DNA from: Pseudonocardia terrae
Lineage (GTDB): Bacteria > Actinomycetota > Actinomycetes > Mycobacteriales > Pseudonocardiaceae
Length of the DNA: 64,000 bases
Direction of reading: 5' to 3'
Assembly: GCF_021343995.1 (NCBI RefSeq)
Contig: NZ_JAJTTE010000023.1
Span: forward strand, 1 to 64,000
Positions 63,948 to 64,000 of this stretch are shown in pieces. The notes under the pieces were generated by a model that was not told the DNA's origin, did not search any database, and saw only the letters and a list, made by a program, of their open reading frames with translations. The position numbers were made by a program, and so were the translations under genes. Numbering within the stretch: the stretch's first letter is position 1; the number at the start of each line of letters is the position of its first letter.

Positions 63948-64000
63948 CTGGATGTCCCGCAGGTCGAAGCGCGTGTTGCCGAGCTGGACGAGCTGGGCGG

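Overview
The window looks like chromosomal DNA from a very GC-rich actinobacterium. Codon use is strongly G/C-ending, GTG and TTG starts are common, and many neighbouring genes overlap by 4 bases (ATGA or GTGA). The gene content, in particular a DevR/DosR-type regulon beside an actinobacterial conjugation module, best fits Pseudonocardia or a close relative in the Pseudonocardiaceae. That placement is inference from gene families, not from a marker gene.

About 0.1-45.4 kb is one long block of genes whose homologues in Mycobacterium tuberculosis form the DosR (hypoxia/dormancy) regulon. It holds eight stand-alone universal stress proteins and one CBS-USP fusion, five further CBS-domain proteins (three with a C-terminal BON domain), three Acg-type nitroreductase-fold proteins, an Hsp20, a DUF1876 (Rv1738-like) protein, an Rv1733c-like membrane protein, a site-2 protease with CBS domains (Rv2625c-like), an Rv2004c-like double kinase, a GH65 enzyme, a SulP transporter, a flavodoxin-like protein and a P1B ATPase with a hemerythrin tail. 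The likely regulators are inside the block: a GAF-GAF histidine kinase at 35799-37550 with the DosS-like haem histidine and H-box, and a DosR-like response regulator at 37556-38206. They are convergent and only 5 bases apart.

The metabolic genes centre on acetyl groups and ATP. Phosphoketolase (38416-40770) and acetate kinase (40767-41822) form one operon that would yield ATP and acetate. At 1.8-7.2 kb an acetyl-CoA synthetase lies with E1alpha, E1beta and E2 of a 2-oxoacid dehydrogenase (no E3) in a tight four-gene operon. A GAPDH-like protein lacking the active-site histidine (18844-19845), a lone acyl carrier protein and a lone CheB-type esterase are odd members. A phoU copy in the block is broken. 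Candidate control sites include DosR-box-like palindromes (7225-7244, 10696-10715, 42995-43014) and a shared motif, GGTCCC, 7 bases, (A/C)GGGCC, in several intergenic regions.

From 45.4 to 52.3 kb lies a patchwork with decayed genes: an AT-richer stretch after a 13-base G run, an ABC exporter remnant running in frame into a VIT1-family gene, three small membrane-anchored SHOCT proteins, a CsoR-family repressor, a DUF302 protein, a Tat-exported multicopper oxidase and a broken membrane-protein gene. Two copies of a CsoR-type operator (48374-48387 and 49202-49215) suggest two units under one metal or sulfur sensor.

From 52.3 to 60.8 kb is a conjugation module read leftwards: a Cys-rich small protein, a DUF2637 membrane protein, a TraG/TraD-like coupling ATPase, an unknown protein and a 1397-residue MobF relaxase-helicase. 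No integrase, replication gene or attachment site was seen, so it is either part of a larger element or a remnant. The last 3 kb holds a DUF1275 membrane protein, a four-helix membrane protein and an SGNH-type hydrolase that may run off the right edge. No rRNA, tRNA or CRISPR array was recognised.
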